From the NCBI GenBank assembly GCA_035578905.1, contig JAQJVL010000740.1:324501-388500 (forward strand): 64,000 nt of DNA, in the 5' to 3' direction. The translations under genes and the position numbers were made by a program. This document shows, piece by piece, positions 9,412 through 20,807 of the stretch (its first letter is position 1; every line of letters starts with the position of its first letter). Under the pieces are notes generated by a model, which made no database searches, had not been told where the DNA came from, and saw nothing but the letters and a program-made list of their open reading frames with translations. The DNA is from Stictocephala bisonia (Eukaryota; Arthropoda; Insecta; Hemiptera; Membracidae).

Positions 9412-10064
9412 GATATGCGGTGTATTAGAAATATGTAGTCCCTCGAGTTTTGTGTATTATAATGTCCAGTTTCCATGTTTAGCTTGTCTATATGAGTGCT
9501 GTGACTGTCAATATCCCCAGAGTTTTGGAAGGTTGCCTGCAACTTACTTGCGGTTTCAGTTCAGCGAGAGTTCTTATGGCTTTTTTTTAAGTGTGAGAAC
9601 TCTTTTGAGATTGCCAGTTGATGCTCCACCCTACACAGCAATTCCATATCTCATATGCGATTCTATTAGAGCATGATATGCTATTTTTGCCGCTTCCTGA
9701 GTCTCAACCATTTTATTCTCTTTAAGGCGAACACTCCAGTGCTGATTTTGTTACATAGTTTGTTTATATGATCAGTCCACAGTAGCTTGCTGTCAATGGT
9801 TACACCCAGAAGCGTAGAATTTTCCATTGACACGTTGGGTATATTAATAATTTAACTTTTTTTCTAACTGAAATTTATCTGGGTTGTTTTGGATTCGTTC
9901 ATGGCTAAATCGTTTCTTTTGCAGTAGATGAAAGCCTTCTGAAGGGAGTTTGTGGCTGCCGTGAATGTTCCCTCTGCAATGTCACTTCTAATTAATAATG
10001 TCGTGTCATCAGCATACATTACACAAGTGGTGTGCTGATCGTGGACGTGCCTAGGGAAGTCATT

Positions 10065-10236
10065 CTATTATGCAATTATATGTATTGCTAGACTCATATG
10101 TTTAAATGTTTTTTAAATATATATTTTTTATTTAATCAAACTGGTCACATAACTCGATATAGTGGCCAGTTAATTTCCAAATAAGTACTATGTAAATAGA
10201 TAATTGTCATTATTAGTTGGAAATAAATTCATTTAT
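10065..10236 (+). mobile_element. 172-bp nested retroelement fragment with TCATT duplication
   Basis: It splits the RT motif F-V-N-D-F-P of the host LINE exactly between V-N and D-F. The flanking 5-mers TCATT (10060-10064 and 10237-10241) form a target duplication. Its 3' end reads GGAAATAAATTCATTTAT, like the 3' end of a 5'-truncated LINE or SINE in plus orientation. It has no coding capacity. Confidence 0.7.
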
Positions 10237-11534
10237 TCATTTACGAACAGTACAAAAAGAATTGGGCCTAGGCCAGACCCTTGAGGGGCTCCCCGGTTGA
10301 TAGACAGTGGGATAGATCTGTGATTAGTTGTCACACCGTGACTTGTGTTCTGCACTTCTACTATTTGTGACCGGCCAGTTGAATAGCTGGAAAACCGGTT
10401 GTTTGCTTTGTTTTGTATTCCCAGTTTTGTTAGTTTTTATGCAACTATGTCATGTCCTCGGCAGTCGAACGCCTTGCTATAATCAAGTGATATATTGTCC
10501 TTTATCAATTTCATTGATAATGGATTCCACTAGGTTGATTATGGCTGAAGAGGTTGACTTCCCTTTTAAGAATCCGTGTTAACTCTCAAATAGAAGATGT
10601 TGGCTATGGAGATGCTTGATAAGTCTGATTAGGGCAACTTTTTCAATGATTTTTGAGAATGTGGAGATCAAAGAGATTGGACGATAGTTCTTTAACTCAA
10701 TGGTTGACCCTTTTTTATATTTTGGAAAGTTTGAGAGAGGTTGGGAATTCACCAAAGGCAAAAGATTTGTTGATTATGCTGACTAGGGGTGGAGTTAATT
10801 CATTTGCTTGACTATCTTAGATAAGTACTCATCTGTTCCACTTGAGGATTTGGTCTTGAGAGAGTTTAAGACGATAAAACTTCACTGAAGTTTGTTGGAT
10901 TTAGGTCTAAAGAGTTGTAGATGTTGTAGTCTCTTGTCTGGGTTGCTTCATTAGTGTCATTTCGTGGTGGTGTGATGTTTCTTTGTTTCAGCGTCAGTTT
11001 AGCTATCGAGGTAAAAAACTGGTTAAAATGGTCTGCAATTGTCAATGGGTTATTTGATACCTCTCCTTCTATTAAGATATGAAGTTGGTTCTGACAGTCT
11101 ATTTGGTTTTTATCTTTCTTTATTTATAACTGACCATAGGGCTTCGCTTTTATCTGCTATATTTATTAGAGATAATTTTGCTCTTTTTTTAATTCTCTGA
11201 TTTTAGTGTCATAATTCTTTTTTTTATGACATATCTTCTTTATCCTGGGTGCTTCCTGTCATTCCGAATTTATTAAGTGCAGTGAGAAAGATATTTTTTA
11301 GGTTTTTAGATTCGGTGTCATAGTAGAAGCATGCTCTCTTCTTTTTCTGTCTTTTTTCCTCATTGGACAGGCTAAGTCAAGTGAGTTTAATATCTTGGAA
11401 GGTGTTATGGGCTGTGTTTTTTAAGTCAGGAGTATAGTGGATGCTATCCCAGTTTTTGTTTCTTAAGAGTGACTTTAAATAATTTAAATTTTTTGGGCTG
11501 AGATTCCTACTTAGGATAATGTGTGGGTTTTGTT

Positions 11535-12240
11535 TTATTTTGTAGTTTTTATTGACATTTTTTGAGCAGTATGGTCACAAAGCCCTGTTTGGATTACGCT
11601 TGTGGCGAAGTTATTACAGTGTATGTTGGTACATATACAGTCTATAGAGGTGGCTGTTTCATGTGTAATCCGTGTGGCTGGTAAGGGTAGTCTTTGAATG
11701 TTATATGTTCGTAGTTCATCAGTTAGATGGGAGTTATCTTGTGTGTCTTTCATTTTATCAATGTTGATTTCACCTATGATTACGATGAGTTTGTTGTGAG
11801 CTTGAGTATTGTCAAGAATGTCTGACAAGGTGTTTATGCAGGTTATTGTATTTCCTTTTGGGGATCGGTAGATACCAAGGATATATATGGTTTCAACTGA
11901 GCATTTGATTGTGACCATTGCCACTTCACAACAGCCAGACACATGTATGGCCAAGGCATTTTGGGCCAAGGCTTGGTTGGAATAGATAGCGACACCTCCT
12001 GATTTATGAATTTTCCTGCTGTATTCGGCTAGCAACATAAAATAACCTTCAATCTGAACATTTGACAATTCCTCTTTTCTCAGTCCATGTTCTGTTACAA
12101 CTATTATATTGGGGTTTTCATCGTTGAGGAGATGGTTTAGGCAATCTATTTTCTTTCCTAAGCCACATATATTCTGATGAATAACTGTTAGTTGATCTGT
12201 TGAGTATTTTGTAGCTTTGAACTTAAAAATATTCAGGTCT
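11535..12240 (-). pseudogene. LINE APE endonuclease remnant
   Basis: Reading leftward, VIHQNICGLGKK and VVTEHGL open the endonuclease. KSGGVAIYSN, ILGIYRSPKGN, VIIGEINIDKM and TGLCDHTAQ follow. These correspond to the N-x-x-G, E, Y-R-x-P, G-D-x-N and S-D-H motifs, with G-E-x-N and C-D-H as drifted forms. A further open piece upstream (12240-12479) is basic and unassigned, probably the end of ORF1 or an inter-ORF leader. Confidence 0.78.
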
Positions 12241-12620
12241 TAAATTTGCTCCTTTTTTGGTTGTGTTGGCCTGAAATAGGTTGGATTGTCTGAGTTGGTA
12301 TGATTAATTCCTTGAATGTGAATGCAGTTTTGATTGACACTCTTTTTTTGTAGTTTGTTATGTTCTGCTGTAATATTGTTAATATGTTTATTAAAGAAAT
12401 CCTGTGGTGATTCTTTAGGGTCTCGGATAATGGCTGATATTGGATGAATCTTTTGTTGATGTGCTGGTAACACTTTCATGGTAGTTGTTAGGGTACAGTG
12501 TTGTATCTGAGATTTGTCTGTCTTCTCCTGTCTGCTTTTTTAGTGATGTAGCATTTGTAGGTGTTTATTTGTTCAATAACACGATTTGTTCTCCTAAAGT
12601 TTTAAGTTCTAATTATATAT

Positions 12621-13507
12621 TTCACAATTTATTTTAAATGCCAAGAAAAAAATATTTGGAGAGGTTTGAAAACAAAAACCATACCCTGCACATAACTCTT
12701 TAACAATACCTTAAGTCTAATGGTATATTGTATGATTGTTAGAACAAAGTAAGTTTGTCTGTCTTAATAATTAAACCATACATTGTTTAAATGTTGATCT
12801 ACAATAATGAAAGTATTTGACCAATTTGCCACACCTTAACTCACACCCTACAGCCTGATCCTCTTCAAACAGTAACGACTGCTTACAGGCAAAACACTGA
12901 TATTTTCTTTCAAAAGAGTAAATATTGAATTTGAAGCTGCTGGAAACCATCATTTATATTTGTAAAAATAAACAATTGGCATACGAGTATTACTGGTATT
13001 TATAGTTTTACTTTTTTACAAAGGTATTTTTTACAAACTATTCCAACATTGTTATGGGCCAAACCCATAGTTTAGTTGCATAACCAAGTATTTGAGCCAG
13101 TAACCCTCTTGATTATATGTTGCCAAAAAAGAGCAAACAATTTGATTGATTTATTAGTATTTATTTTAGACCTGAACAAATATGAAATAATTAAAAACAC
13201 CAAAAAGATTGCTAAGTGTTATTATTTTTATATATATAAATATGAAATGTTCAACATTTATTGAAATCATGTGATGATACTCAAATATTACTATTGAGAT
13301 AACATAGAAAACAAGTTACAAACCTAATGCCTCAGTTTAATTCTGTTTAAGGAATCTTTAAGTGAAGATTTCTACCTAAAAAATCAAATGTTTGTAGGAT
13401 AGGTACGTGGAAAATATTAAAATCAATATGTTGCTTTGTTCATAGGACACTGAAACCAGTTTGGATTGTTATTGTCTTATAATATTTTTCATGACAAGTT
13501 TACTTAC
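12621..13507. other. Intron 4, no feature seen
   Basis: AT-rich. The short open frames at 12771-12953 and 13076-13264 resemble nothing I know and look fortuitous. Confidence 0.5.
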
Positions 13508-13564
13508 AGTGTCAAAGAGATCCAGCAGTTTTACCATGAAGTACAGCCAAGAATACCACGCAAT
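13508..13564 (-). CDS. ELOVL-like: ELOVL-like fatty-acid elongase, exon 4
   Basis: A 57-nt exon of 19 codons, phase 0 at both ends. The acceptor is GTTTTTTTAG and the donor GTAAGT. It encodes IAWYSWLYFMVKLLDLFDT. ELOVLs have at this point a W-x-Y-x-x-S-K-x-x-E-x-x-D-T segment, a transmembrane helix that leads directly into the V-F-x-V-L-R-K-K block found in exon 5. The match in sequence, order, strand and phase on both sides makes the assignment firm although the exon is very short. Confidence 0.9.
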
Positions 13565-14164
13565 CTAAAAAAACCAAAGATTTATCAGAGCAAATTAGAG
13601 TTAGTAGAGTTTCTACTAGAATTGGAGTTAGTAAAGGGAGGGCATCCTTCCCACCCACCTATACACATGCGATAGAAGTGAGACATCCACCTTCCTGTAA
13701 ACATACATTGAAATTGGAACTTTAATACAAACACTTATTTTAATAAAGTTTAAATCAGTTTTACTTTGTTGTGTAAAAAAATGTCTATATAAAATGTGAA
13801 TTTGAGAATTCGTTAATAGAATATTGTCAACTATAAAGCATTTTATATCTAGTAAATCAAGATTAGATGACATTTCAAAACTCAACCATTTAAATTAATC
13901 AATGTCTTCTGCATAGAAGCACCTTGAAATCTTAGTTACTTTGTCTGGAAGACCACATATATAGTATAAAAACAGCAAAGGACCCAATATGGATAACTGA
14001 GATCTTCTGTACTTTGCAGTTTGAAGTATTTTCTGAGTTATTTAAAATACAGTAATTGATATTTGTTACATGTTTGATTTCAACATAATGGTGTAAGTCC
14101 TTTAGATATGAGGAAAACCAAGCCAAAAATGCATATAATAAAGTGTTATACATATTTTTTGAGA
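13565..14164. other. Intron 3, with a single degenerate 36-bp-type unit
   Basis: No gene is seen. Around 13637-13690 one unit-like stretch (CCCACCCACCTATACACATG) resembles the 36-bp minisatellite core on the minus strand. Confidence 0.45.
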
Positions 14165-14174
14165 TAAACACCCT

Positions 14175-15525
14175 ATATCTCTGAAATTTTTTGAGTTCTA
14201 CTTGTCAAACCGTAGACAGGCAGTCTGTATAAATGGCGAATGGTCAGAGGAAGTAGTACTTAAGTTTGGAGTCCCTCAGGGTTCCGTACTCGGACCACTT
14301 CTGTTCCTGATTACTATAAATGACTTACCTGTAAATGTTAATTCTAAGACTCTCTTATATGCTGACGATACTTCTTTTATTAATCTCAGTAGCAATATGC
14401 AACATCTTTGTAATCTAGTAAATTCAACTGTAGATAGTGCTTCTCTTTGATTTAGAGCCAATGGTTTTTTTTATTGAATGAGAGCAAAACCCAAAATATT
14501 GTTTTTGGTTTAAAGCTTATTAATTATGATTGTTTTAAATCAAATAAGCTCTTGGGTGTCTTTGTAGACTATCAACTTACTTGGGGAAGCCATATCGATT
14601 ACATTCTTTCTAGACTTTCCAGAGTTGTTTATCTGTTAAGGGGGCTAAAACATTGTGTAACTCCTAATTATGTTAGAATGGCTTATTTTGCTTTTTTTCA
14701 ATCTATAATTAAGTATGGCCTACTGTTCAGGGGTGCCGATTTTACAGAAAAAGGTTATCCAGATTCTTTCTGGCTCTCACCCTTTAGAAAATTTTCAACC
14801 ATTTTTTGTCAGATTACAGATTAATACTGTAATACATTTTTATATAATTGATCTTATTACCTATGCTATAAAAAGTTACCAAACCTCTCACTTCAAGAAC
14901 AAGTTCATTCTTATGACACTAGAAGCAACAGAAATATAAGTTTTAACTATAGTAGATTAAGTAAAAATAAAAATAGGCATGTTGTATTATCAAGGAAGGT
15001 ATACAATAAGCTAAGAATAGTACTTGAGAAATATGGTTTGCAAACGTTTATATCTAAATTGAATGTTTGGCTTTTAAAGAATCCTTTTTATTATGTGGAG
15101 GAGTTCCTTGATAACAACAATGTAATATTTTAATGTAATATTTGAATCATGTAAAACGTCAACTATTTCTTAGTGAAATGTTATTGCTCTAGTTGTTAAT
15201 AGTTTTTTTCTTTTAATCTAGTCTGTTACATTTAAATTTTATTTTAACCTGAGTTGTTTCTGTTGGCTGTTGTTATAATGTTATTTATTTATTGCTGTTT
15301 ATTTTATTGTTAAATCTATGTTTTGTTCTTATTTATTCATTGTTTTGTCATGTATATTTTAAAATTTTGTTGAAACCTGACTCAGTGAGACTATTTTGAC
15401 TATTTTAAATTTCTATAATCCTAATGTTATTGTTCATGGTTTGTTACTTTGACAAGGCCTTTGGCTATTTTGCGACTATGTCAATGCATGTAATTGCCTG
15501 ATGACAATAAACATCTTGAATCTTG
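14175..15525 (+). mobile_element. 5'-truncated LINE of the same clade as the 0.6-kb element
   Basis: It begins abruptly inside the RT ([20 protein letters not shown]) and runs to the C-terminus NPFYYVEEF near 15.1 kb. A 3' UTR follows, ending with a short repeat (ATCTTGAATCTTGA) at about 15.52 kb. Truncation at the 5' end is typical of incomplete reverse transcription. The tail differs from the GATT tail of the 0.6-kb element, so it is a different subfamily. Confidence 0.85.
14180..15133 (+). pseudogene. LINE RT C-terminal half
   Basis: Open pieces at 14202-14450 and 14474-14824 carry [42 protein letters not shown] and SRLSRVVYLLRGL. A stop near 14448 and frame changes after 14720 disable it. 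The last block reads SRLSKNKNRHVVLSRKVYNK and ends at TAA near 15131. The YADD residues are intact. Confidence 0.82.
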
Positions 15526-16599
15526 AGTGCATTTTATAAGTTGCAAGAAATTGTTATACAGTATAATAATGGATCTGGTTTCCCATTTGGGCAGGCTCGT
15601 TTTTGCCCTGGCCAAAGATGTAGCAATCGTATTCAACCGTAACAATGTTGACGGGAAGGGTAAAATAAAATAATTTTATTCATAAAATAATAATTTATAC
15701 TGTAGTAATAATATTGCTTAATTATATGTATCTAAAGATAAGTAGTTTATGTTACAAAAACCAGCCCAAACACAAAAACAAATAATAACAAAACATGATT
15801 TTTTAACAAGTGTATGACAAAAAACTTAATTTAACATGGCTTGATTAAACTCGAAAAGTTCATAAAAATAATTGTTCTTTCAATACAGCATTGAATAACC
15901 AACCTGACCAATAAAATCTAATGCATTGCTTAGCCGTAGATAATCAAATCAGACACTTGCCTTACCCTTACAGATACAGTAATAAATACAACTAGCATTG
16001 TAAAATACAGTGCGGAAGAAAAGTTCCGGAACAGATTAATAATAAAGCAATAAACTGATAAAGCAATAAAACTTCCTACTTGATTACTGCACCAATAAAT
16101 CTAATTTCCAAAGTAACTACTATTATTCTATCATATCAGGGGGATGGCCCACAAGGAGTCAGAAGAAAATCTTATATGAGAGCATAGTTACATAAAATTA
16201 AAGATGTTTAGTGGTAGAACATAAACCCACAAATCCAACCTTAAAATTTTAAAAATGTCGCTGGTTTGAAATTTTAAAATGTTACAATGAAGGCCCTGTT
16301 CTAAACGGTTTAATGTTCTTTTCTTAGCTCAAGTTGGGAAAGTTGAACTTTGTAAATGACTACTGGACTTAAGAAATAGTTTTTTAGGGTAGTTGACGAC
16401 TCTTCACTTCCAAAGGATGATGGTCCACTAGGAGTTTGACAAAAATATTAAAAATAGCATTGGTCAAGATGTAAATCATTTTAAAGTGGTTGTCTAGCAC
16501 AGATGAATACCACAAACATGTGTGCTAGACAACAACAGATGTTTAAAAAGTGCTATGCTTGATAAATGCCATCAAACTTTGATTTGAGATCTGCTTGAG
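15526..16599. other. Intron 3, nothing recognised
   Basis: AT-rich sequence with no coding exon or clear repeat structure. Confidence 0.45.
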
Positions 16600-17290
16600 A
16601 AACAATTCAATATTTTGTTCATTGGACATTCTTTTTAACAGTTTTATTTCTATGTTTTGTTTTTAAATTACATTTATACAAATACGGTCCATCGAGTCTG
16701 ATCTTGCGCATCAATATTTATATCACCTATTAACATTACATTATCATATCTATTACACAATTAATCATAGAGGAATTTAAATTTATTTAAAAATGGTTCA
16801 AGGATTATATGGCCACATGTGCGATAAAGTCAATTTAAGATACAAGAAATATCTCTGATGTAAAGTTCTGTGAGACAACAAAATTCAAATGATTTTTCAG
16901 TTGAAATCTCTCCCACATCAGACATGGTTATTGTTTTGTTTTAAATGTTAACAAGAACGAGTGACATCACCCCCCAACCCAACAAGCTTTTCCATAGAAA
17001 AAGTTTGAACTTAAAGTGTAGCCTTCTATATTGAAATCTACCACCACTGTTTAGTTTAAGCTAACTTCACCTAGTGCAACTATATCTGATTGCATCTATA
17101 TTATACTTAGGGTTTACTGTAAATCATTTTGACTTGTTGGTGTACTTTGATATTTTGATGACATATGGTAAGTTTGTTTTTAAAGCTTGTGTATTCACCA
17201 TTGCCTGTTTTGGAATGTGGAAGGAACACTTTCATGAGAATTGTCAGGCTTATATGTATCCAGTATAACATTACAAAAATTATTAAATTT
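16600..17290 (-). pseudogene. Very decayed LINE endonuclease fragment
   Basis: On the minus strand, the stretch near 16.7 kb reads NVMLIGDINIDAQD, the G-D-x-N-I motif of APE endonucleases. It is preceded by material resembling the F-x-x-L-Y-D-x-L segment. Stops are frequent. It cannot be assigned to one of the other LINE families here. Confidence 0.5.
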
Positions 17291-17705
17291 TCATCTATTA
17301 GATTAGCAGATGGGATGTTTTGACAAGAGAAAAAGTGGTATTTAAACAGTTTGAAAATAAACAAACCTACTAATATTAAACAAAAATTAACAGTTTCGTT
17401 TTAAGGCATTGTACCTAGGATTTCAGTAGTAATTAAAGGGAAAGAAAGCAGCACAGCTGCTCAACTGGGAAACTGTAAATTGGAATACATTCACATTCAT
17501 AATAAAGTACAGGCCTGTTTTGAGTATCAAGGTTAGAGAAAAAAACGCTTTATTCCATAAATGTTAATGAAATAGTAAACTGAACTATAATATTTTATAA
17601 ACAAAATAATTACATATGTATTTATAAAAACTTTGACTTGAATAACGAAATATTGTCCTACTTCTACTTAATATCACACACAGTACCTTTACTGAATACC
17701 GATCC
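17291..17705. other. Intron 3, nothing recognised
   Basis: No exon, element or repeat can be supported. Confidence 0.45.
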
Positions 17706-18019
17706 CAAACTCACTAGTAACCTTTGTCAAACTCACTAGTAACCTTTGTCACACTCATTAGCAACCTTTGTCACACTCACTAGTAACCTTTGTCATACTC
17801 ACTAGTAACCTTTGTCACACTCGCTGGTAACCGTTGTCAAACTCACTAGTAACCTTTGTCAAACTCACTAGTAACCTTTGTCAACCTCACTAGTAACCTT
17901 TGTCACACTCACTAGTAACCTTGTCAAACTCACTAGTAACCTTTGTCAAACTCACTAGTAACCTTTGTCAAACTCACTAGTAACCTTTGTCAAACTCACT
18001 AGTAACCTTTGTCACACTT
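17706..18019. repeat. 22-bp minisatellite, about 14 units
   Basis: The core CTCACTAGTAACCTTTGTCA repeats every 22 bp with few substitutions and one 1-bp deletion. It lies in intron 3 of the ELOVL-like gene, upstream in + coordinates of the exon 3 cluster. Confidence 0.95.
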
Positions 18020-18514
18020 TCACCACGATCAAACATTTCTATTACCTTACATTTATTACTTAAAGTTGTGTGTTTACGTTTATTTGACATTTTGATGAGT
18101 AATTTAGCACCGCGTATTTGAACACCAGCACTATCAGTGTTACTGTATCCAAAACTAGCAAGTCAAGATGTGTAACGAAAACAGCTGTTTGCATATGACT
18201 GGGAGGGTCGTTTGGATTACTTACTGACCTACCGTGGGTTCGAACTACCGCGACTGTACAATATTTCACTAACCAGTTTTGTTTTTGTCATATGAATGTA
18301 TTTCTATCGACAGTGTACCAGCTATGCTATTTTCTTTCTTTTAATATTTTACTTTTAAACAAATTAAGCAATTTTCTTTAAGCTGTATTAATATATAGAT
18401 GCGAAATGTATTTTTTCCGATTCATCTAATTATCTCAAACATACATAGTTTGTTTTTTATTTTTTTTTTCAATATTAGTGATAAAAAACAACGGGTAGTT
18501 CCTGCAGGAAAATA
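18020..18514. other. Intron 3 between minisatellite and exon cluster
   Basis: Nothing recognised. Confidence 0.45.
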
Positions 18515-18621
18515 GCTACTGTAGTTTCCACAACCATCAAACAGTCTGCTAGATATGTTGTAGGACTAACAACACATTTATTGGTTTAAAGTATCTGGAC
18601 GTTGTGTAGCTTGAGACTTAC

Positions 18622-18687
18622 CTCGACTGCCACAGGATTGCTGGAGTAGTCGACAGGCTCGCACACCCAGCTGTATCTATTAGGAAG
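18622..18687 (-). pseudogene. Duplicated ELOVL exon 3 cassette, copy d
   Basis: 66 nt, open and phase 0 at both ends. It encodes LPNRYSWVCEPVDYSSNPVA followed by VE, identical to the end of exon 3. The donor GTAAGT is intact. A possible acceptor AG (CTACAGTAG) sits immediately before it, but the pyrimidine tract is poor. Use in mRNA is unknown. Confidence 0.6.
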
Positions 18688-18793
18688 CTACTGTAGTTTC
18701 CACAACCATCAACCAGTCTGCTAGGAATGTTGTAGGACTAACATCACATTTATTGGTTTAAAGTATCTGGACGTTGTGTAGCTTGAGACTTAC

Positions 18794-18859
18794 CTCGACT
18801 GCCACAGGATTGCTGGAGTAGTCGACAGGCTCGCACACCCAGCTGTATCTATTAGGAAG
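18794..18859 (-). pseudogene. Duplicated ELOVL exon 3 cassette, copy c
   Basis: The same 66-nt open cassette with donor GTAAGT, one 172-bp unit further. It is identical in protein to copy d and to exon 3. Confidence 0.6.
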
Positions 18860-18965
18860 CTACTGTAGTTTCCATAACCATCAACCAGTCTGCTAGGAAT
18901 GTTGTAGGACTAACATCACATTTATTGGTTTAAAGTATCTGGACGTTGTGTAGCTTGAGACTTAC

Positions 18966-19031
18966 CTCGACTGCCACAGGATTGCTGGAGTAGTCGACAG
19001 GCTCGCACACCCAGCTGTATCTATTAGGAAG
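18966..19031 (-). pseudogene. Duplicated ELOVL exon 3 cassette, copy b
   Basis: The same 66-nt cassette, nearest to the complete exon 3. It differs from the complete exon only at a silent site (AAT versus AAC for Asn). Confidence 0.6.
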
Positions 19032-19137
19032 CTACTGTAGTTTCCATAACCATCAACCAGTCTGCTAGGAATGTTGTAGGACTAACATCACATTTATTGG
19101 TTTAAAGTATTTGGACGTTGTGTAGCTTGAGACTTAC

Positions 19138-19221
19138 CTCGACTGCCACAGGGTTGCTGGAGTAGTCGACAGGCTCGCACACCCAGCTGTATCTATTAGG
19201 CAGCCAGATCAGAGATAATGC
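19138..19221 (-). CDS. ELOVL-like: ELOVL-like fatty-acid elongase, exon 3
   Basis: 84 nt, 28 codons, phase 0 at both ends. The acceptor is TTGTTGCAG and the donor GTAAGT. It encodes ALSLIWLPNRYSWVCEPVDY followed by SSNPVAVE. The C-x-P-V-D-Y-S-x-x-P segment is diagnostic of ELOVLs (C-Q-P-V-D-Y-S in many members) and sits between the second and third membrane helices. It is the complete version; three partial copies follow in the direction of transcription. A 9-bp-flanked Merlin transposon lies close upstream in intron 2. Confidence 0.92.
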
Positions 19222-19434
19222 CTGCAACAATTATCTAGGTTAAATCGGGAGTGAAGAATTGAAAGAAATTAAATGTTACAGAAATGCAGGTTTTAAAACT
19301 ACAACCAAAGTTACTTCAGCGTAATTGACTTATAGCCAATAGAAACAACAATGGTCAGTGACACATTGGTGTGCCATGATATTTAAGCCTAACATTGAAT
19401 ATGGTACTCCAATATACCTTTCGTTAGTTGTCTT

Positions 19435-20807
19435 GGTAATTCTGAGTAATATATGGGTCGACTCCGATTTTTCTCATATTACAATATTATGTTCCTAAGA
19501 TCAAGTTAAAACGAAAATAACAGGAATTTATTGCCGGAAAGATGTATATCGATAACAATGGGACGATTAAAGTTCAAGTCAAAGTCCAAACAGGCTCGCC
19601 GTTATATGGCCTCTATTCAGTTCTTATCATGACGGCTTGTAGTTCGGATGGCGATGTTAATCCGTTTCTATGTAATACATGCGAATTCACTTTAACAAAA
19701 TTTATAGTGAGCTCTGAAGATAGTGAGAAATTAAACAATTTTTTGTACGATCACGGTGTAATACCACGGAATAAAAAATGTCCCACTTATGGAAATCAAA
19801 TGACTTTAAATGAAAGTGATCACGTGTTTCGATGTTGGAAAAGATTAGAAACTAACGACAGAAACAAGAAAAAAGTGAAAAATCAGAGTAAAAAGATCGT
19901 GTCTCAGTTTCAATTTACTTTCTTTGAAAAACATAAACCATCACCGCAAACGGTCTGCCGTTTTGTCGCATATTGGATCCTATTAAAACCTCCACGACAC
20001 GATCTGTTGCGACACGAACTCGACCTGTCACATCACGCTGTCGTTGATTGGAGTAGTTATCTCAGGGAAGTTTGTATGATTAATCTACTTGAACAGTCTC
20101 AACCCATTGGAGGAATAGGGAAAACAGTAGAGATCGACGAAGCAAAAATTGGTAGGCGAAAATATAATCGTGGCCGAATGGTTGAAGGTAATTGGGTATT
20201 TGGTGGCATTGAACGTGAAAGCAAACGTTGTTTTATAGTTCATGTTCCAACACGGGGCCAAGAAACGTTGTTACTGATAATCCAAAAGTATGTGTTACCG
20301 GAAACGATGGTGATAAGTGACTGTTGGCGAAGTTATAACTGTTTACAATATCAATGTTAACACCATCTAACTGTTAATCATAGTTATAATTTTGTCGATC
20401 CTGACACCGGTGCTCACACCCAAAACATTGAAAGGGTCTGGAGGGAGGTGAGAGGTAACATCCCTAGATACGGCAACCAAAAACATCATCTCATTGGCCA
20501 TTTAGCTGAGTTTTTGTTTAAAAGGAAGTATTTTGACTATAAGACTCGAGTACATCACTTATTCAGAGCGATTTCATATGTCTACAACGGAATTTCAGCA
20601 TATTGTGATCGCACAGAGCCACAACGTAAGGAGCCGGACTGTGACTCCGATTGTGACGACTATTAAGGTTAGTTATGTATTTTAATGTTGTTTCTGGCAT
20701 GTAATTACAGTAGGCCCCTATAGGTTTTAACTAATTCTACATATATTAGGAACATAATATTGTAATATGAAAAAATCAGAGTTGACCCATATATTACTCA
20801 GAATTAC
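19435..20807 (+). mobile_element. Merlin (IS1016-like) DNA transposon with TIRs and 9-bp TSD
   Basis: About 62-bp terminal inverted repeats starting GTAATTCTGAGTAATATATG (19436) are mirrored at 20747-20807 with few mismatches. The flanks are AGTTGTCTT at 19426-19434 and again at 20808-20816, a 9-bp target duplication as expected for Merlin. At 1.37 kb it has the length of an autonomous copy. It lies in intron 2 of the ELOVL-like gene, opposite in direction. Confidence 0.93.
19542..20666 (+). pseudogene. Merlin transposase, one in-frame stop
   Basis: A frame of 374 codons is open except for TAA at codon 273 (20358-20360). It resembles ISXO2/IS1016 transposases. An N-terminal zinc-ribbon-like part has CNTC and CPTYGNQ. 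The catalytic core has VEIDEAKIGRRKYNRG (Asp199), VISDCWRSY (Asp260), then after the stop VNHS, DTGAHTQNIERVWREVRG (Glu297), IPRYG, and LAEFLFKRKYF. The D-to-E spacing of 36 residues fits Merlin. The stop separates Asp260 from Glu297, so the protein made from this copy lacks the third catalytic residue. Otherwise it is well preserved, which implies fairly recent activity. The start at 19542 is the first ATG; an internal Met near residue 30 is an alternative. Confidence 0.92.

Larger units (their letters stand above)
9221..11530 (-). pseudogene. LINE reverse transcriptase remnant
   Basis: Minus-strand pieces in order are: KNYRPISLISTFSKIIEK (10.6-10.7 kb), GAPQGSGLGPILFVLFVN (about 10.25-10.3 kb), then after an insertion NDFPRHVHDQHTTCVMYADD (about 10.0-10.05 kb), and a C-terminal SYIGRKLWNHLPTAIKQLKG block ending at the stop at 9221. 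Several stops and frame changes separate these blocks, so it is not functional. The conserved FxxVYND-type RT block split by the insertion shows that the insertion came later. Confidence 0.8.
9150..12620 (-). mobile_element. Degenerate Jockey/CR1-like LINE, second family
   Basis: A decayed LINE running right to left. The endonuclease is at about 11.5-12.23 kb and the RT at about 9.5-10.8 kb. The C-terminus ends in KPFYSLQEF at 9.2 kb. The YADDTTLL motif can be read on the minus strand near 10.0 kb. The ORF2 C-terminus shares the N/K-P-F-Y-x-x-x-E-F ending with the 0.6-kb LINE, but the rest differs, so this is a related yet separate family. A 172-bp insertion interrupts its RT. Element ends are approximate. 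Confidence 0.82.
18515..19202 (-). repeat. 172-bp tandem repeat x4 containing ELOVL exon 3
   Basis: Four head-to-tail units start at 18515, 18687, 18859 and 19031 and are nearly identical. Read on the minus strand, each holds the last 22 codons of ELOVL exon 3, its GTAAGT donor, and about 100 bp of following intron. The repeat boundary falls inside the exon, so only the unit at the high-coordinate end joins the complete exon and its natural acceptor. Confidence 0.95.

Noticed and set aside
12771..12953. Possible small Cys-rich protein
   Set aside because: 60 codons in intron 4 with no conserved partner, no splice or promoter evidence; likely chance.
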